64,000 nucleotides of DNA from Bradyrhizobium nitroreducens (GTDB taxonomy: Bacteria; Pseudomonadota; Alphaproteobacteria; Rhizobiales; Xanthobacteraceae), in assembly GCF_002776695.1 (NCBI RefSeq), contig NZ_LFJC01000003.1:1420674-1484673 (forward strand). Reading direction: 5' to 3'. Position 1 is the stretch's first letter, and each line of letters begins with the position of its first letter. The notes below the pieces were generated by a model. It had not been told where the DNA came from. It did no database searches and saw nothing but the letters and a program-made list of their open reading frames with translations. Shown piece after piece: positions 53,831-61,658 of the stretch. The position numbers were made by a program, and so were the translations under genes.

Positions 53831-53932
53831 TAGAGCGTTTTCGAGCGAAGTGGACACCGGTTCGCGTGAAGAAAACGCGTCAAAACAAGAATCTAGAGCT
53901 TCGGTTCTGATTCAATCAGAACCGAAGCTCTA
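53831..53932 (-). repeat. Dispersed palindromic element with TAGAGC/GCTCTA ends, copy 2
   Basis: Read on the minus strand it begins TAGAGCTTCGGTTCTGATTG and ends GCTCTA, the same order as copy 1 (2406-2511), with high identity throughout. The first three bases (minus strand) are the TAG stop of the adjacent ABC ATPase gene, exactly as in copy 1. It separates ppx from the convergent ABC operon. Confidence 0.85.
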
Positions 53933-54802
53933 GATCACATCCGCCAGCGAATGGCCGTGCAGCTCTATGTTCAGACCCTGCAGGCCCATGTCGCTGATCT
54001 CGCCGCCCATCGCTTTCAAACTCTCCTCGCGGATCAGGGACATCAGCCCGCGGCGGAGTGCCAGGAATTCCGACGACATCATCATCGACTGCTGCCGCGG
54101 CCGCTCCAGCGGGATTGGGATCTCAGCCTTGATCGAGCCGGGACGCGCGGTCATGCAATAGACGCGGTCGGAGAGGAAGATCGCCTCGTCGATGTCGTGG
54201 GTGACGAACAGCACCGAGATCTTCAGCCGCTGCCACATGTTGGTGAGGATCTGCTGCATGATGACGCGCGTCTGCGCGTCCAGCGCGCCGAACGGCTCGT
54301 CCAGCAGCAGCACCTTCGGCCCCGTGGCGAGCGCGCGGACGATGCCGACGCGCTGCTTCATGCCGCCGGAGAGCCTTTCCGGATAGTGCTTTTCGAAGGC
54401 CTCCAGACCTGCGAGCCCGAGCAGCGTGCGCGCGGCACGCTCGCGCTGGGAGCGCGGCATGCCGCGCATCTTCAGGCCGAACTCGACGTTCTCGCGCACC
54501 GTCTTCCAGGGAAACAGCGAATATTGCTGGAACACCATGCCGCGTTCGGCGCTGGGACCATTCACACGTTCGCCGTCGACGGTGACGATGCCGGTCGTGG
54601 GCTTGAGAAAGCCGGCGACCGCATTGAGCAGCGTCGACTTTCCGCAGCCGGACGGGCCCACGATCGAGACGAACTCGCCGGGCTTCACATGGATCTGGGT
54701 GTCGGTGACGGCCTGCACCGCGCCCTCGATGGTCTCGTAGGCGAGGGAGAAGTTCTTGACCTCGACATGGCCTTTCGGCGTGTTGACCGAGACCTCACTC
54801 AT
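53930..54802 (-). CDS. ABC transporter ATP-binding protein (NitT/TauT type)
   Basis: 290 residues. Walker A GPSGCGKST (49-57), Q-loop in VFQQYSLFPWKTV, signature LSGGMKQR (144-151), Walker B VLLLDEP (164-170) and the H-loop in VTHDIDEAIFLSDR. The sequence resembles SsuB/TauB/NrtD ATPases of sulfonate, taurine and nitrate importers. The start ATG 54802 overlaps the permease stop by four bases. The stop codon is provided by the dispersed element at 53831-53932. Confidence 0.94.
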   Translation of the reverse strand: MSEVSVNTPKGHVEVKNFSLAYETIEGAVQAVTDTQIHVKPGEFVSIVGPSGCGKSTLLNAVAGFLKPTTGIVTVDGERVNGPSAERGMVFQQYSLFPWKTVRENVEFGLKMRGMPRSQRERAARTLLGLAGLEAFEKHYPERLSGGMKQRVGIVRALATGPKVLLLDEPFGALDAQTRVIMQQILTNMWQRLKISVLFVTHDIDEAIFLSDRVYCMTARPGSIKAEIPIPLERPRQQSMMMSSEFLALRRGLMSLIREESLKAMGGEISDMGLQGLNIELHGHSLADVI

Positions 54803-55710
54803 TTTGCGCTCCACGGCATCACCAAACGTCCCGCGCCCCTGATCAGGACGCTCGATCCGAGCCCGAGCACGCCGATCGCGATCATGCCGAGCGCGATGTC
54901 GGCATATTGGACCAGCGAATAGGCCTCCCAGGTGAAGTAGCCGATGCCGTACTGGCCCGAGATCATCTCGGCAGCGATCAGCGACACCCATGCGACGCCC
55001 ATGCCGACCGTGAGCCCGGTGAAGATGTGCGGCAGCGAGGCCGGGAAGTACACCTCGCGGAAGATCGAGCGCTCGCGCGCGCCGAGACATTGCGCCGCCC
55101 GCACCAGCACGGGATCGACCAGCGACATTCCGTGCAGCGTGTTGACCAGGATCGGGAAGAACGAGCCCAGAAAGGTGATGAAGACGATGCTCTGCTCGTT
55201 GGTCGGCCACAACATGATCGCCATCGGCACCCAGGCGATCGCCGGGATCGGCCGCAGCACTTCCGCGACCGGGAAGATGATCTCGTGCACCAGCTTGAAG
55301 CGGCCCATGATCAGGCCGAGCGGCACGCCGACAATAGCGGCGAGCGAGAAGCCGATGAAGATGCGCCGGCAGCTCAAGAGGATGTGCATCAGGAATTTGG
55401 GATCGTGGATCGCCTTGCTGAAGCTGGCATAGACCGCGAGCGGCGAGGGCACGTTGGTGAAGCGGACCAAGAACACCACGCGATAGGTGGTGAGCAGGTG
55501 CCAGACCAGCAGGAAGGCGAGCAGCGAGATCACGCCGATCGCGGTCGCGCGCAGGCCGGCCCGGTTGAGTCGATACCAGCGCAGCGCGAGCGTGCCGAAG
55601 GAAGGCGGCGCCGTGGGCGGGGTGACGACGGCGGGCGCGGAGCCCGCCTCTGCAAGTGCTGTTGCCGGCATGCTGTCCTCGGGATGTCTTGCGAGGGCGG
55701 GACTGCTCAC
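54799..55710 (-). CDS. ABC transporter permease (NitT/TauT type)
   Basis: 303 residues with six membrane helices; RPIPAIAWVPMAIMLWPTNEQS and the coupling region REVYFPASLPHIFTGLTVGMGVAW mark the sulfonate/nitrate/taurine permease family. Two starts are possible: GTG 55710, whose GTGA overlaps the stop of the binding protein gene and which has GGAGG six bases upstream, and ATG 55671 (GAGGAC upstream). The GTG is preferred. It is followed by the ATPase gene with a four-base overlap. Confidence 0.93.
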   Translation of the reverse strand: MSSPALARHPEDSMPATALAEAGSAPAVVTPPTAPPSFGTLALRWYRLNRAGLRATAIGVISLLAFLLVWHLLTTYRVVFLVRFTNVPSPLAVYASFSKAIHDPKFLMHILLSCRRIFIGFSLAAIVGVPLGLIMGRFKLVHEIIFPVAEVLRPIPAIAWVPMAIMLWPTNEQSIVFITFLGSFFPILVNTLHGMSLVDPVLVRAAQCLGARERSIFREVYFPASLPHIFTGLTVGMGVAWVSLIAAEMISGQYGIGYFTWEAYSLVQYADIALGMIAIGVLGLGSSVLIRGAGRLVMPWSAK

Positions 55711-57128
55711 GTCTTGCCTCCGCCGACGGCGGCCTTCACCGCGTCGTCGAAGCCGAGCACCTTGCCGCTGATCTTGGCGGCATAGGCTTCGGCGTCCTTC
55801 TTCAGCAGGAACGGCGCGACGTCGCCATTGCCGACCGCGAAGAAGGCCTGGTCGGCGAACAGCTTGATGCCGCGCGTGGTGTCGAAGACATAAGCGACGT
55901 TGATCTTCTTGCCCTTGGCCTTGTAGTCGGCATAGGCGCCGAGGGTGCAAGCCGCGGACGAGAAAGGCATGATGCCGGCATCATCGACCCAGACCTCGCC
56001 GGCCTTGCGGGGATCTGCGATCGGCTTCTTGCAGAAGGCGTCCTCGCCCGAGATCTCGTAGTTCTTGGTGCTCGCGAGCTGCGCGTCGTAGTCGAGCTTC
56101 ATCTCGGCGTAGGCCTTGCGGATGTAGCTGTCGTCGACCCATTTCTTCGGATCGAATTCCTTCATGCGGCCGAGATTTTGCAGCACCTTGACGTCGGTCG
56201 TGGCCGCATCGATCAGCGCCGGCTTGACTGTCGGGTCAGTCGTCATGTTGCCGCTGGGCCCCAGGAAGATGTAGACGACTTCCTTGTTGATGCCGGTCCA
56301 TTCCTGGATCTTTTCCGCGGCAAGCTTGGGGTCGTCGCGCAGCCACTGGTTGGCGGCGATCAGTGCCTTGAAATAGGCGACGACGACCTCCGGATATTTC
56401 TCTGCGAAATCGGTGCGGACGACGATGCCGTGGAAGGTCGGCAGATTGGTCTCGACGCCGTCGAAGATCTTTCGCGCGAAGCCGCGGAACGGCAGCAGCT
56501 CGGCGAAGGGGACGAAGTCGGCGTGCGCGTCGATCTTCTTCTCCTGGAGATTGGTCGAGCCGACCTCTGGGCTCTGGCTGACCAGCTGGAAAAAATCCGA
56601 CGCATAGCCGCGATCCTGCATCGCCTTCAGCACCATGCCGTGCGCGGCGGAGCCGAAGGGCACGCTGACGAGCTTACCCTTGAGATCGGCGAGGTCGTAA
56701 TAGGACGAATCCTTGTGGACGACGAGGCCGTTGCCCGAGCCGGAGAGGCTGTAGGCGGCGATGCCCATCAGCCGGCTCTTGCTCTCCGGATTGCTCTCGA
56801 AGGTGAAGCCGTTCACGATCAGCGGATAGTCGCCCATCATGCCGATCTGCAGCTTGTTCGCCATCATCGCATTGGTGACGGGCGGACCGGAGGTGAAGTT
56901 CTGCCACTCCAGCTCGAACTTGATGTTCGCGTATTTGCCGTCCTTCGGCAGATACTTCTCCAGGAGATGAAGCTGTCGGATCACGACGCCGGCGGTCACC
57001 GTGTTGGTCGTGGTGTCCTGCGTTCCGATGCCGAGCGTGACGGTTTCCGCGGTGGCCGGCTGCGTGACGAGGAGCGCCAGCGACGTCACCGACATCGCGA
57101 TCGAGAGCGTGGGAAGATGGCGGACCAT
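55707..57128 (-). CDS. ABC substrate-binding protein with NosL-like C-terminal extension
   Basis: 473 residues: signal peptide (LSIAMSVTSLALLVTQPATA), then an SsuA/TauA-like binding domain (about 27-340) with ANKLQIGMMGDYPLIVNGF and LADLKGKLVSVPFGSAAHGM. Binding proteins of this family are usually 320-350 residues. The extra about 110 residues (YVFDTTRGIKLFADQAFFAV; APFLLKKDAEAYAAKISGKVLGFDD) resemble the core of NosL-type proteins. The start ATG 57128 has GAGG upstream. It leads the operon of permease and ATPase. Confidence 0.85.
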   Translation of the reverse strand: MVRHLPTLSIAMSVTSLALLVTQPATAETVTLGIGTQDTTTNTVTAGVVIRQLHLLEKYLPKDGKYANIKFELEWQNFTSGPPVTNAMMANKLQIGMMGDYPLIVNGFTFESNPESKSRLMGIAAYSLSGSGNGLVVHKDSSYYDLADLKGKLVSVPFGSAAHGMVLKAMQDRGYASDFFQLVSQSPEVGSTNLQEKKIDAHADFVPFAELLPFRGFARKIFDGVETNLPTFHGIVVRTDFAEKYPEVVVAYFKALIAANQWLRDDPKLAAEKIQEWTGINKEVVYIFLGPSGNMTTDPTVKPALIDAATTDVKVLQNLGRMKEFDPKKWVDDSYIRKAYAEMKLDYDAQLASTKNYEISGEDAFCKKPIADPRKAGEVWVDDAGIMPFSSAACTLGAYADYKAKGKKINVAYVFDTTRGIKLFADQAFFAVGNGDVAPFLLKKDAEAYAAKISGKVLGFDDAVKAAVGGGKT

Positions 57129-57215
57129 TCTCATCCTCATTCGGTTGGATGTGCTGTGGTCGCCATGATTGGGTGAGGGAGGGGACACGGCAAATCCGGA
57201 ATGACGACGGCAGTC

Positions 57216-57225
57216 GATTAGTTGC
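57216..57225 (-). promoter_or_regulatory. AACTAAT motif, site a
   Basis: The minus-strand sequence GCAACTAATC lies about 88 bases upstream of the binding protein start. It matches the motif seen at 58626, 58691 and 59569 next to the redox genes. Confidence 0.5.
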
Positions 57226-57309
57226 CGGGAAAAGGTGATTGCATACTCCTTGAGCAGTCCTGCACTATAAAGCCGCTTGCCTGTGCATCGGCCTTGGCCG
57301 CAAATTCCT

Positions 57310-58086
57310 CTAATCGGATCCGTGGCCGCGCATCTCCTCCAGCACGTCGGTGCGGCAGACCACGATCTGCGAGCGCTTGGTCAAAACGATTCCCTTCTCC
57401 TGCATGCGCTTGAGGCTGATCGTGACCCATTGTCTGGTGGCGCCGACCATGTGGGCGATATCGGCATGGGTGAAAGCCGCGGCGATCACGGTGCCGTCGG
57501 CGTCGTCGACGCCGTAGAGTTCGACGAGATGCAGCAACAGGTGCGCAAGGCGCTGGGTGATCGAGCGCGTTCCCAGCATCTGCGCCAGCGCCGAATAGCA
57601 TTTGCCCTTGAAGGTGAGGCCTTCGATGAGGCCGATCGCAAGGTTCGGGATCTCCGCGGCAAGGGACCGCAGCTCCTTGCCGGGCAGGTGCACCACGCTG
57701 CAATTGCTGGATGCGACGCCGGACCATTGATGCACGGTGCCTTCGAACACTTCGGGACCGCCGACGAAATTACCGACATGCCAATAGGCGAGCGTGATCT
57801 CGCGCCCGAGCGGCGAGGTGTAGAACACCCGGATGCGCCCGCTCTCGATCAACCAGATGCCGTCATGCTTGCCGCCCTGGCTGAACAGCGTCTGGCCGCG
57901 ATTGAGCACCTTTCGCCGGCCCTGCTTCAGCACCAACTCCCGCTCGCGCGGCGAGAGCTTGTCCATCAGCGGTGGCGGACCGCCGATCCATTGCTGGTTC
58001 TCGGTGAGCAGCAGCGAGGAGCTGCCCGCAGGCCGGACTGCCGCGGGAACGGCCCCGCGAACCACATTCGCCGCCTGCAACATCAT
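57310..58086 (-). CDS. Crp/Fnr family transcriptional regulator
   Basis: 258 residues. The cyclic-nucleotide-like sensor domain covers about 40-160 (LFSQGGKHDGIWLIESGRIRVF), and a C-terminal helix-turn-helix follows (FTHADIAHMVGATRQWVTISLKRMQ). The cysteine pattern of FNR-type iron-sulfur sensors at the N-terminus is absent, so it should sense a ligand or redox state by another route. Its position between the ABC importer and the redox genes makes it the likely regulator of both. ATG 58086 or 58083 start. Confidence 0.88.
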   Translation of the reverse strand: MMLQAANVVRGAVPAAVRPAGSSSLLLTENQQWIGGPPPLMDKLSPRERELVLKQGRRKVLNRGQTLFSQGGKHDGIWLIESGRIRVFYTSPLGREITLAYWHVGNFVGGPEVFEGTVHQWSGVASSNCSVVHLPGKELRSLAAEIPNLAIGLIEGLTFKGKCYSALAQMLGTRSITQRLAHLLLHLVELYGVDDADGTVIAAAFTHADIAHMVGATRQWVTISLKRMQEKGIVLTKRSQIVVCRTDVLEEMRGHGSD

Positions 58087-58144
58087 CTGCCTCCGGAACG
58101 TTCAAACCGTTCTAAAGAGGAGCAATGTCCGTGCCAGATTTACT

Positions 58145-58268
58145 CCGTTGTCATCGCCCGCGAAGGCGGGCGATCCAGTATTCCAGGGGCAGCAATGGGT
58201 TACGGAGAGGCCGCAGCGTACTGGATTCCCCGCCTTCGCGGGGAATGGCAGTGGAGCAAGGACAACGG
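58145..58268. repeat. Palindromic intergenic repeat with CCGTTGTC/GACAACGG ends
   Basis: 124 bases with perfect 8-base inverted ends and inner arms CCCGCGAAGGCGGG, GATCCAGTA / TACTGGATT and CCCGCCTTCGCGGG. It folds as one long hairpin with two cruciform-like arms. It lies just upstream of the regulator gene and at the end of the DUF971 gene. Confidence 0.8.
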
Positions 58269-58275
58269 TCGGGCC

Positions 58276-58578
58276 TTAGCGCCCCGCCAAACTCAGCAAA
58301 TAGGTCTTCGGATAGATCCCCCTGTTATGCCCGTCCGAGAACGCGATGTTCAGCCCGTAGCCGAGATCGCCGATCTCGGTGATCGCAATCCCCGGAAATG
58401 TCTCCGGGAAGCGGCCGTCGAAGCGGGCGCGGGTGCAGTGAGCACATTTGCAGGAGAGGCGAAGTTTTTCGGCGGGCACGCTCAGCGCGTCGTCCTGCGC
58501 GGTGCGGACGAGCAACGTCGCGAGATCATCGCTCGCTTCGTACTCGGACACGGTCGGGGCCACCAGAGTCATGGTCAT
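58276..58578 (-). CDS. DUF971 domain protein
   Basis: 100 residues of the DUF971 (gamma-butyrobetaine hydroxylase N-terminal-like) fold. The metal-binding cysteines are in LRLSCKCAHCTRARFDGRF, followed by GIAITEIGDLGYGLNIAFSDGHNRGIYP, the family core. Such domains are found alone or fused to Fe-S assembly or 2-oxoglutarate dioxygenase proteins. The start ATG 58578 has GGAGG six bases upstream. Its gene lies beside the divergent reductase gene and within the redox cluster, so a role in iron-sulfur or substrate handling is possible. Confidence 0.85.
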   Translation of the reverse strand: MTMTLVAPTVSEYEASDDLATLLVRTAQDDALSVPAEKLRLSCKCAHCTRARFDGRFPETFPGIAITEIGDLGYGLNIAFSDGHNRGIYPKTYLLSLAGR

Positions 58579-58625
58579 GCGGAACCTCCGACTTCTCTCT
58601 ATGTCGGCGCAGGCTTGCGCGAATA

Positions 58626-58637
58626 GCAACTAATTGC
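58626..58637. promoter_or_regulatory. AACTAAT motif, site b
   Basis: GCAACTAATTGC: a palindromic version (GCAA-CTAA-TTGC) in the intergenic region between the divergent DUF971 and reductase genes. Confidence 0.55.
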
Positions 58638-58690
58638 CGGCGCGGGCCTGACCGCGTGCCTCGCCTTCGATCACCGTCCGCGAAATGTGA

Positions 58691-58697
58691 AACTAAT
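58691..58697. promoter_or_regulatory. AACTAAT motif, site c
   Basis: AACTAAT followed by CGA, 76 bases upstream of the reductase start codon, 65 bases from site b. Confidence 0.45.
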
Positions 58698-58772
58698 CGA
58701 CCGGGAATCTCACTTCCGAATTGCCGGAGTCCGCGCTCTCCGTGACCTTGGCCGCATCGACAAGGAGAGATG

Positions 58773-59546
58773 ATGAGCGCATTTCAGAAGGAAACGGTTT
58801 TGTCGGTCCGGCACTGGACCGAATCCCTGTTCAGCTTCACCGCGACGCGCGATCCCGGCTTTCGTTTCCAGAACGGCCAGTTTGCCATGATCGGGCTGGA
58901 GGTCGAGGGTAAACCGTTGATGCGAGCCTACAGCATGGCCAGCGCCAATCACGAGGAGGCGCTCGAGTTCTTCTCGATCAAGGTGCAGGACGGTCCGCTG
59001 ACCTCGCGCCTGCAGAAGATCAGGGAGGGCGACATCATCCTGGTCGGCCGCAAGGCCACGGGCACGCTGATCACCGGTAACCTCATTCCGGGAAAACGCC
59101 TGCTGCTGCTCTCGACCGGGACGGGCCTTGCTCCATTCGCCAGCCTGATCAAGGACCCTGACGTCTACGAGAATTACGAGACCATCGTGCTGGCTCACGG
59201 CTGCCGCCAGGTTTCGGAACTGGCCTATGGTGAGCACGTCGTCGAGGGCCTGCGCGATCACGAGTTCTTCGGCCCGCTGATCCGCGACAAGCTGGTCTAC
59301 TACCCGACCGTCACTCGCGAGCCGTTCCGGAACCGGGGCCGCATCACCGACCTGATCGCTTCGAACCAGCTGTTCGACGACATCGGGCAACCCGGCCTCG
59401 ATGTCAGGAACGACCGCATCATGCTGTGCGGCAGCCCGGCAATGCTCGAGGAACTCCCCGCCATGTTCTCTGCACGCGGCTTTGTCGAGGGCAACCATAG
59501 CCAGCCTGGCCATTTCGTCATCGAAAAGGCCTTTGTCGAGCGCTGA
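58773..59546 (+). CDS. Ferredoxin-NADP+ reductase
   Basis: 257 residues of the bacterial Fpr type. The FAD-binding RAYSMASANHEEALEF and NADP-binding STGTGLAPFASLIKDP are present, and the C-terminal IEKAFVER end is typical. It should move electrons between NADPH and a ferredoxin, here probably the 2[4Fe-4S] protein encoded downstream. AAGGAG precedes two ATG codons; the second (58773) has the better spacing. The flavoprotein gene begins about 100 bases after its stop. Confidence 0.92.
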   Translation: MSAFQKETVLSVRHWTESLFSFTATRDPGFRFQNGQFAMIGLEVEGKPLMRAYSMASANHEEALEFFSIKVQDGPLTSRLQKIREGDIILVGRKATGTLITGNLIPGKRLLLLSTGTGLAPFASLIKDPDVYENYETIVLAHGCRQVSELAYGEHVVEGLRDHEFFGPLIRDKLVYYPTVTREPFRNRGRITDLIASNQLFDDIGQPGLDVRNDRIMLCGSPAMLEELPAMFSARGFVEGNHSQPGHFVIEKAFVER

Positions 59547-59568
59547 GGCGCAAATCGCTGTCCGGCGA

Positions 59569-59579
59569 CAACTAATTGC
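59569..59579. promoter_or_regulatory. AACTAAT motif, site d
   Basis: CAACTAATTGC, 70 bases upstream of the flavoprotein start, same palindromic core as site b. Confidence 0.55.
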
Positions 59580-59648
59580 TATCGCCGCGGCGCCCCCTGA
59601 ACAAGTCTGATGCAAAGGCGCCGAAGATCGGCGAACCAGGAGCAAGTG

Positions 59649-61391
59649 ATGTCACTAGATCAGATCGTCGACGGACTTTCGGAGGTTTCCTGCGATGTGC
59701 TGGTGATCGGCGGCGGCACGGCCGGCCCGATGGCGGCGCTGAAAGCGAAGCTGAAGAACCCGAAGGCCAACGTCGTCCTGCTCGAAAAGGCCAACGTCAA
59801 GCGCTCCGGCGCGATTTCGATGGGCATGGACGGCTTGAACAACGCCGTCATCCCCGGCTATGCGACGCCGGAGCAGTACACCAAGGAAATCACCATCGCC
59901 AACGACGGCATCGTCGACCAGAAGGCGGTCTATAAATATGCGCAGAATTGCTTTGGCATCATCGAGGAGCTCGACAGCTTCGGCATCCGCTTCCTGAAGA
60001 ACGAGAACGGCGACTACGCCGTCAAGAAGGTGCACCACATCGGCACGTACGTGCTGCCGATGCCGAATGGCGAAACCGTGAAGAAGGCGCTCTATCGCCA
60101 GCTCCGCCGTGCCCGCATCCTGATCTCGAACCGCTACATGGCGACGCGGCTCTTGAAGTCCGCCGACGGCCGTATCGCCGGGGCAGTGTCGGTCAACACC
60201 CGCACGGCCGAGATGCTGGTGATCAAGGCCAAGGCCGTGATCCTCTGCATGGGTGCCGCCGGTCGCCTCGGCCTGCCGACCTCCGGCTACATGTTCGGCA
60301 CCTACGAGAACGCCGCCAATTCCGGCGACGGCTACGCCATGGCCTATCACGCCGGTGCCGCGCTCGCGAACCTCGAATGCTTCCAGATCAACCCGTTGAT
60401 CAAGGACTACAACGGCCCGGCCTGTGCCTATGTCGCCGGTCCCTTCGGCGCCTACACCGCCAACAACGAGGGCTCGCGCTTCATCGAATGCGACTACTGG
60501 TCCGGCCAGATGATGCTGGAGTTCTACAACGAGTTGCTGTCGGGCAAGGGCCCTGTATTCCTTCAGCTCAAGCACCTCCACCCCGACACCATCTCGGAGA
60601 TCGAGTCCACGCTGCACAAGGTCGAGCGTCCGACGCGCGGCCTGTTCCAGCAGGGTCGCGGCGTCGACTACCGCAGCGAGTCCATCGAGATGCACATTTC
60701 CGAGATCGGCTTCTGCTCCGGCCACAGCGCCTCCGGCGTGTTCGTCGACGACAACGCCCGTACCACCGTGCCCGGCCTCTACGCTGCCGGCGACATGGCG
60801 AGCGTGCCGCACAATTACATGCTCGGCGCCTTCACCAACGGCGCGGTCGCCGGCATCGACGCGATGGAGTTCGCCGACAGCCATGATTTTGCGAAGTTCG
60901 ACGCCGCCGATGTCGCGATGGAGCGCGACCGCGTGATGGCGCCGACCAAGCGCGAGGACGGCATTCCGCCGAACCAGATCGAGTACAAGACCCGGCGCCT
61001 GGTCAACGACTATCTGCAGCCGCCGAAGGTCACGCGCAAATACGAGCTCGGCATGCGTCGTCTCGCCGAAGCGCGCGAGGACATGCAGGAGCGCATGATC
61101 GCACGCAACGCGCACGAGCTGCTCCGCGCCCTCGAAGTGCAGTCGATCATGGATTGCGCCGACATGGCCGCGCACGCCTCGCTCTATCGCGAGGAGAGCC
61201 GTTGGGGTCTCTATCACTGGCGTACCGACTTCCCGGAGAAGGACAACGAGAACTGGTTCTGCCACACGCTGCTGTCGAAGCAGAACGGCAAGATGACCAG
61301 CGAGAAGCGCGCCGTCGAGCCTTACGTCGTGCCGATCGCCGACGACGAGAAGGACCTCTACGACAAGCAGCGCATCCGCGCCACCGCCTGA
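59649..61391 (+). CDS. FAD-dependent AprA/FrdA-like oxidoreductase flavoprotein subunit
   Basis: 580 residues. The dinucleotide motif VIGGGTAGPMAALKA (about 19-33), substrate-domain residues IGFCSGHSASGVFVDD (His359 region) and the FAD end GLYAAGDMASVPHNYMLGA match the fumarate reductase/adenylylsulfate reductase (AprA-like) superfamily. The annotation 'fumarate reductase/succinate dehydrogenase flavoprotein' fits only at superfamily level; the partner ferredoxin is AprB-like. It probably reduces or oxidises a small substrate using a ferredoxin; the substrate is unknown. The AGGAG site precedes ATG 59649. The ferredoxin gene follows after 31 bases. Confidence 0.85.
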   Translation: MSLDQIVDGLSEVSCDVLVIGGGTAGPMAALKAKLKNPKANVVLLEKANVKRSGAISMGMDGLNNAVIPGYATPEQYTKEITIANDGIVDQKAVYKYAQNCFGIIEELDSFGIRFLKNENGDYAVKKVHHIGTYVLPMPNGETVKKALYRQLRRARILISNRYMATRLLKSADGRIAGAVSVNTRTAEMLVIKAKAVILCMGAAGRLGLPTSGYMFGTYENAANSGDGYAMAYHAGAALANLECFQINPLIKDYNGPACAYVAGPFGAYTANNEGSRFIECDYWSGQMMLEFYNELLSGKGPVFLQLKHLHPDTISEIESTLHKVERPTRGLFQQGRGVDYRSESIEMHISEIGFCSGHSASGVFVDDNARTTVPGLYAAGDMASVPHNYMLGAFTNGAVAGIDAMEFADSHDFAKFDAADVAMERDRVMAPTKREDGIPPNQIEYKTRRLVNDYLQPPKVTRKYELGMRRLAEAREDMQERMIARNAHELLRALEVQSIMDCADMAAHASLYREESRWGLYHWRTDFPEKDNENWFCHTLLSKQNGKMTSEKRAVEPYVVPIADDEKDLYDKQRIRATA

Positions 61392-61422
61392 TCCACCGCA
61401 ACAGAACAACAGGAGACAGCAA

Positions 61423-61656
61423 ATGCCTCTCGCTTCATACCAGACGTCGGTTCCGGTGGTGGTCGACGACGCCAAATGCATCGCCGACAAGGGCTGCACC
61501 GTCTGCGTCGACGTCTGTCCGCTCGACGTCCTGCGCATCAGCGACATGACCAACAAGGCCTACATGGCCTATGACGAGTGCTGGTACTGCATGCCCTGCG
61601 AAGCCGATTGCCCGACCGGCGCCGTCACCGTCAACATTCCCTATCTGTTGAGGTGA
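61423..61656 (+). CDS. AprB-like 2[4Fe-4S] ferredoxin
   Basis: 77 residues with eight cysteines: Cys19, 25, 28, 32 (KCIADKGCTVCVDVCPLD) and Cys53, 56, 59, 63 (ECWYCMPCEADCPTGAV). The C-x5-C first motif and WYCMPCEADCPTGAVTV resemble the beta subunit of adenylylsulfate reductase. It should form the electron-transfer subunit of the flavoprotein encoded upstream and draw electrons from the ferredoxin-NADP reductase. The HEAT protein start lies within the next 3 bases. Confidence 0.9.
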   Translation: MPLASYQTSVPVVVDDAKCIADKGCTVCVDVCPLDVLRISDMTNKAYMAYDECWYCMPCEADCPTGAVTVNIPYLLR

Positions 61657-61658
61657 GC

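Noticed and set aside
55656..57176. A 506-codon plus-strand frame opposite the binding protein
   Set aside because: Shadow frame; the minus-strand gene has a signal peptide and a known family.
58125..58382. A plus-strand frame with a good AGAGGAG ribosome site
   Set aside because: It runs straight into the palindromic repeat at 58145 and then antisense to the DUF971 gene; no recognisable protein.
59655..61556. A 633-codon minus-strand frame opposite the flavoprotein
   Set aside because: Shadow of the real flavoprotein and ferredoxin genes; no ribosome site or domain.
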